DNA from: JBBQQG01 sp038216175
Lineage (GTDB): Bacteria > Patescibacteriota > Saccharimonadia > Saccharimonadales > OMJO01
Direction: 5' to 3'
Assembly (NCBI GenBank): GCA_038216175.1
Contig: JBBQQG010000027.1
Location: forward strand, 1 to 12,934
Length of the DNA stretch: 12,934 nucleotides
This document shows positions 12,351 to 12,934 of this stretch, piece after piece. A program made the position numbers and the translations under genes. The notes beneath the pieces are model-generated. The model saw nothing but the letters and a program-made list of their open reading frames with translations, did no database searches and was not told the DNA's origin. Position 1 is the stretch's first letter. Each line of letters starts with the position of its first letter.

Positions 12351-12689
12351 ATGTCAGATATTGATCAATACCTTGCAAATGTAAAACCCTCGCAGCGAAT
12401 GGAGCTGGAGCGGATCCGAAAAATAGTTAAAGACACTGTGCCCGAAGCCGAAGAAACCATTAAGTATGGCATGCCGGCCTTTATGTATAAAGGCAAACGC
12501 ATAATAGAATTTGCGGCTTACAAAGACCATATGAGCTTGTTTGGCAACTTGGGTGAAGCGGAAAAGAAGTTGTCGACCTATAAACTATCGCATAAGGGAA
12601 CACTGCAGTTCACGGAAGATAATCCAGTACCTGAATCAATTATAAAAGATCTTTTGCTGAGCAGAGTTGATAAAATTAATATTAGATAA
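12351..12689 (+). CDS. DUF1801 / YdhG-like protein
   Basis: Encodes 112 residues, a complete small DUF1801 domain. Typical parts are the opening DIDQYLANVKPSQRMELERI, the signature PEAEETIKYGMPAFMYKGK, then IIEFAAYKDHMSLFG and the closing KGTLQFTEDNPVPESIIKDL. Members have a frataxin-like fold; a B. subtilis member (YdhG/Fra) has been reported as an iron chaperone, but most have no proven role. It is a single-gene unit with an extended -10 promoter and a probable leaderless mRNA. A weak AT-rich hairpin at 12735-12758 may end it. Confidence 0.92.
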   Translation: MSDIDQYLANVKPSQRMELERIRKIVKDTVPEAEETIKYGMPAFMYKGKRIIEFAAYKDHMSLFGNLGEAEKKLSTYKLSHKGTLQFTEDNPVPESIIKDLLLSRVDKINIR

Positions 12690-12794
12690 GTAGCTTCGCA
12701 GGGAAATGAGAGTCGAGCTACATCAATCCTGTTAAAAAGTCTTTATAAAAAAACTTTTGCATAGCAGTACGGTGTATCTCTGTTAAATAGCTGC

Positions 12795-12878
12795 TGGCTG
12801 GGAATGAGGGATTCGAACCTTCCACAGTATATTACCATCCGTCCTGGGGACTCGCTCTATACTAGCTTACTATTCACC
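12795..12878 (-). pseudogene. Decayed tRNA-like sequence (copy 8 of the tRNA 3'-end element)
   Basis: The 3' part is the best-preserved copy: GAAGG, T-loop TTCGAAT, CCCTC, ATTCCCA, G, CCA, with four of five T-stem pairs. Going 5', a D-arm-like AAGCTAGTATAGAGC and a possible anticodon stem (AGTCC/GGATG, loop CCAGGAC) follow. GGTGAAT pairs at five of seven positions with the acceptor strand. The 84-base length and long variable region would suit a Ser/Leu-type tRNA. Mismatches and C in place of U33 say it is not a working tRNA. Discriminator G and the acceptor recall the other copies. Confidence 0.5.
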
Positions 12879-12934
12879 TCTATCAAAATCATTTATATAA
12901 CGTATTTAATCTTAATATATAGCTACTAAAACGC

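Overview
The window is an AT-rich bacterial chromosome segment from an organism with a compact genome. Genes are short, often overlapping, and mostly on the minus strand. UGA is used as an ordinary stop (for example in the VanZ-like gene and the AbrB-type antitoxin gene), which excludes recoded lineages. The mix of small membrane proteins, many toxin-antitoxin (TA) pairs, very short or absent mRNA leaders and a stand-alone chorismate synthase would suit a Patescibacteria/CPR lineage such as Saccharibacteria. That assignment is inference and no marker gene in the window proves it.

Layout. Positions 1-1024: a coupled two-gene operon of an SRPBCC/AHSA1-like protein and an ArsR-type repressor, with a perfect palindrome upstream as probable operator. 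Positions 1195-2265: chorismate synthase (aroC). Positions 2500-4750: an unrecognised 185-residue protein, then a SHOCT-domain membrane protein and a COG0701-type permease lying between two 36-bp direct repeats. Positions 4820-5343: a VanZ-like membrane protein whose start appears to be lost by a one-base deletion in an A run. Positions 5424-5514: a near-consensus promoter followed 15 bp later by a hairpin terminator, which defines a roughly 55-nt RNA. Positions 5513-6588: a two-gene operon of a NYN-domain nuclease and a protein of unknown function. Positions 6674-10136: four TA pairs of four types (PIN/Phd, Doc/AbrB, MazF/MazE, RelE/RHH) plus a half-length MFS-like protein. Positions 10237-12689: an unusual cytochrome b-like protein, a small membrane protein and a DUF1801 protein. 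The last bases hold a decayed tRNA-like sequence.

The most striking feature is not a gene. At least seven copies of a sequence equal in geometry to the 3' end of a tRNA (T-loop, T-stem 3' strand, acceptor 3' strand, discriminator G or U, CCA), plus one T-arm-only copy, lie in the same orientation. Most sit within a few bases of the stop codon of a minus-strand gene. In the TA region they delimit units of roughly 680-740 bp, each with its own promoter and one TA pair. This looks like an array of cassettes separated by tRNA-derived attachment-like sites, comparable in logic to an integron or to serial integration at a tRNA 3' end. No recombinase gene is visible in the window. Several of the cassette genes also have a -10 box 6-9 bases before the ATG, so their mRNAs should be leaderless or nearly so.
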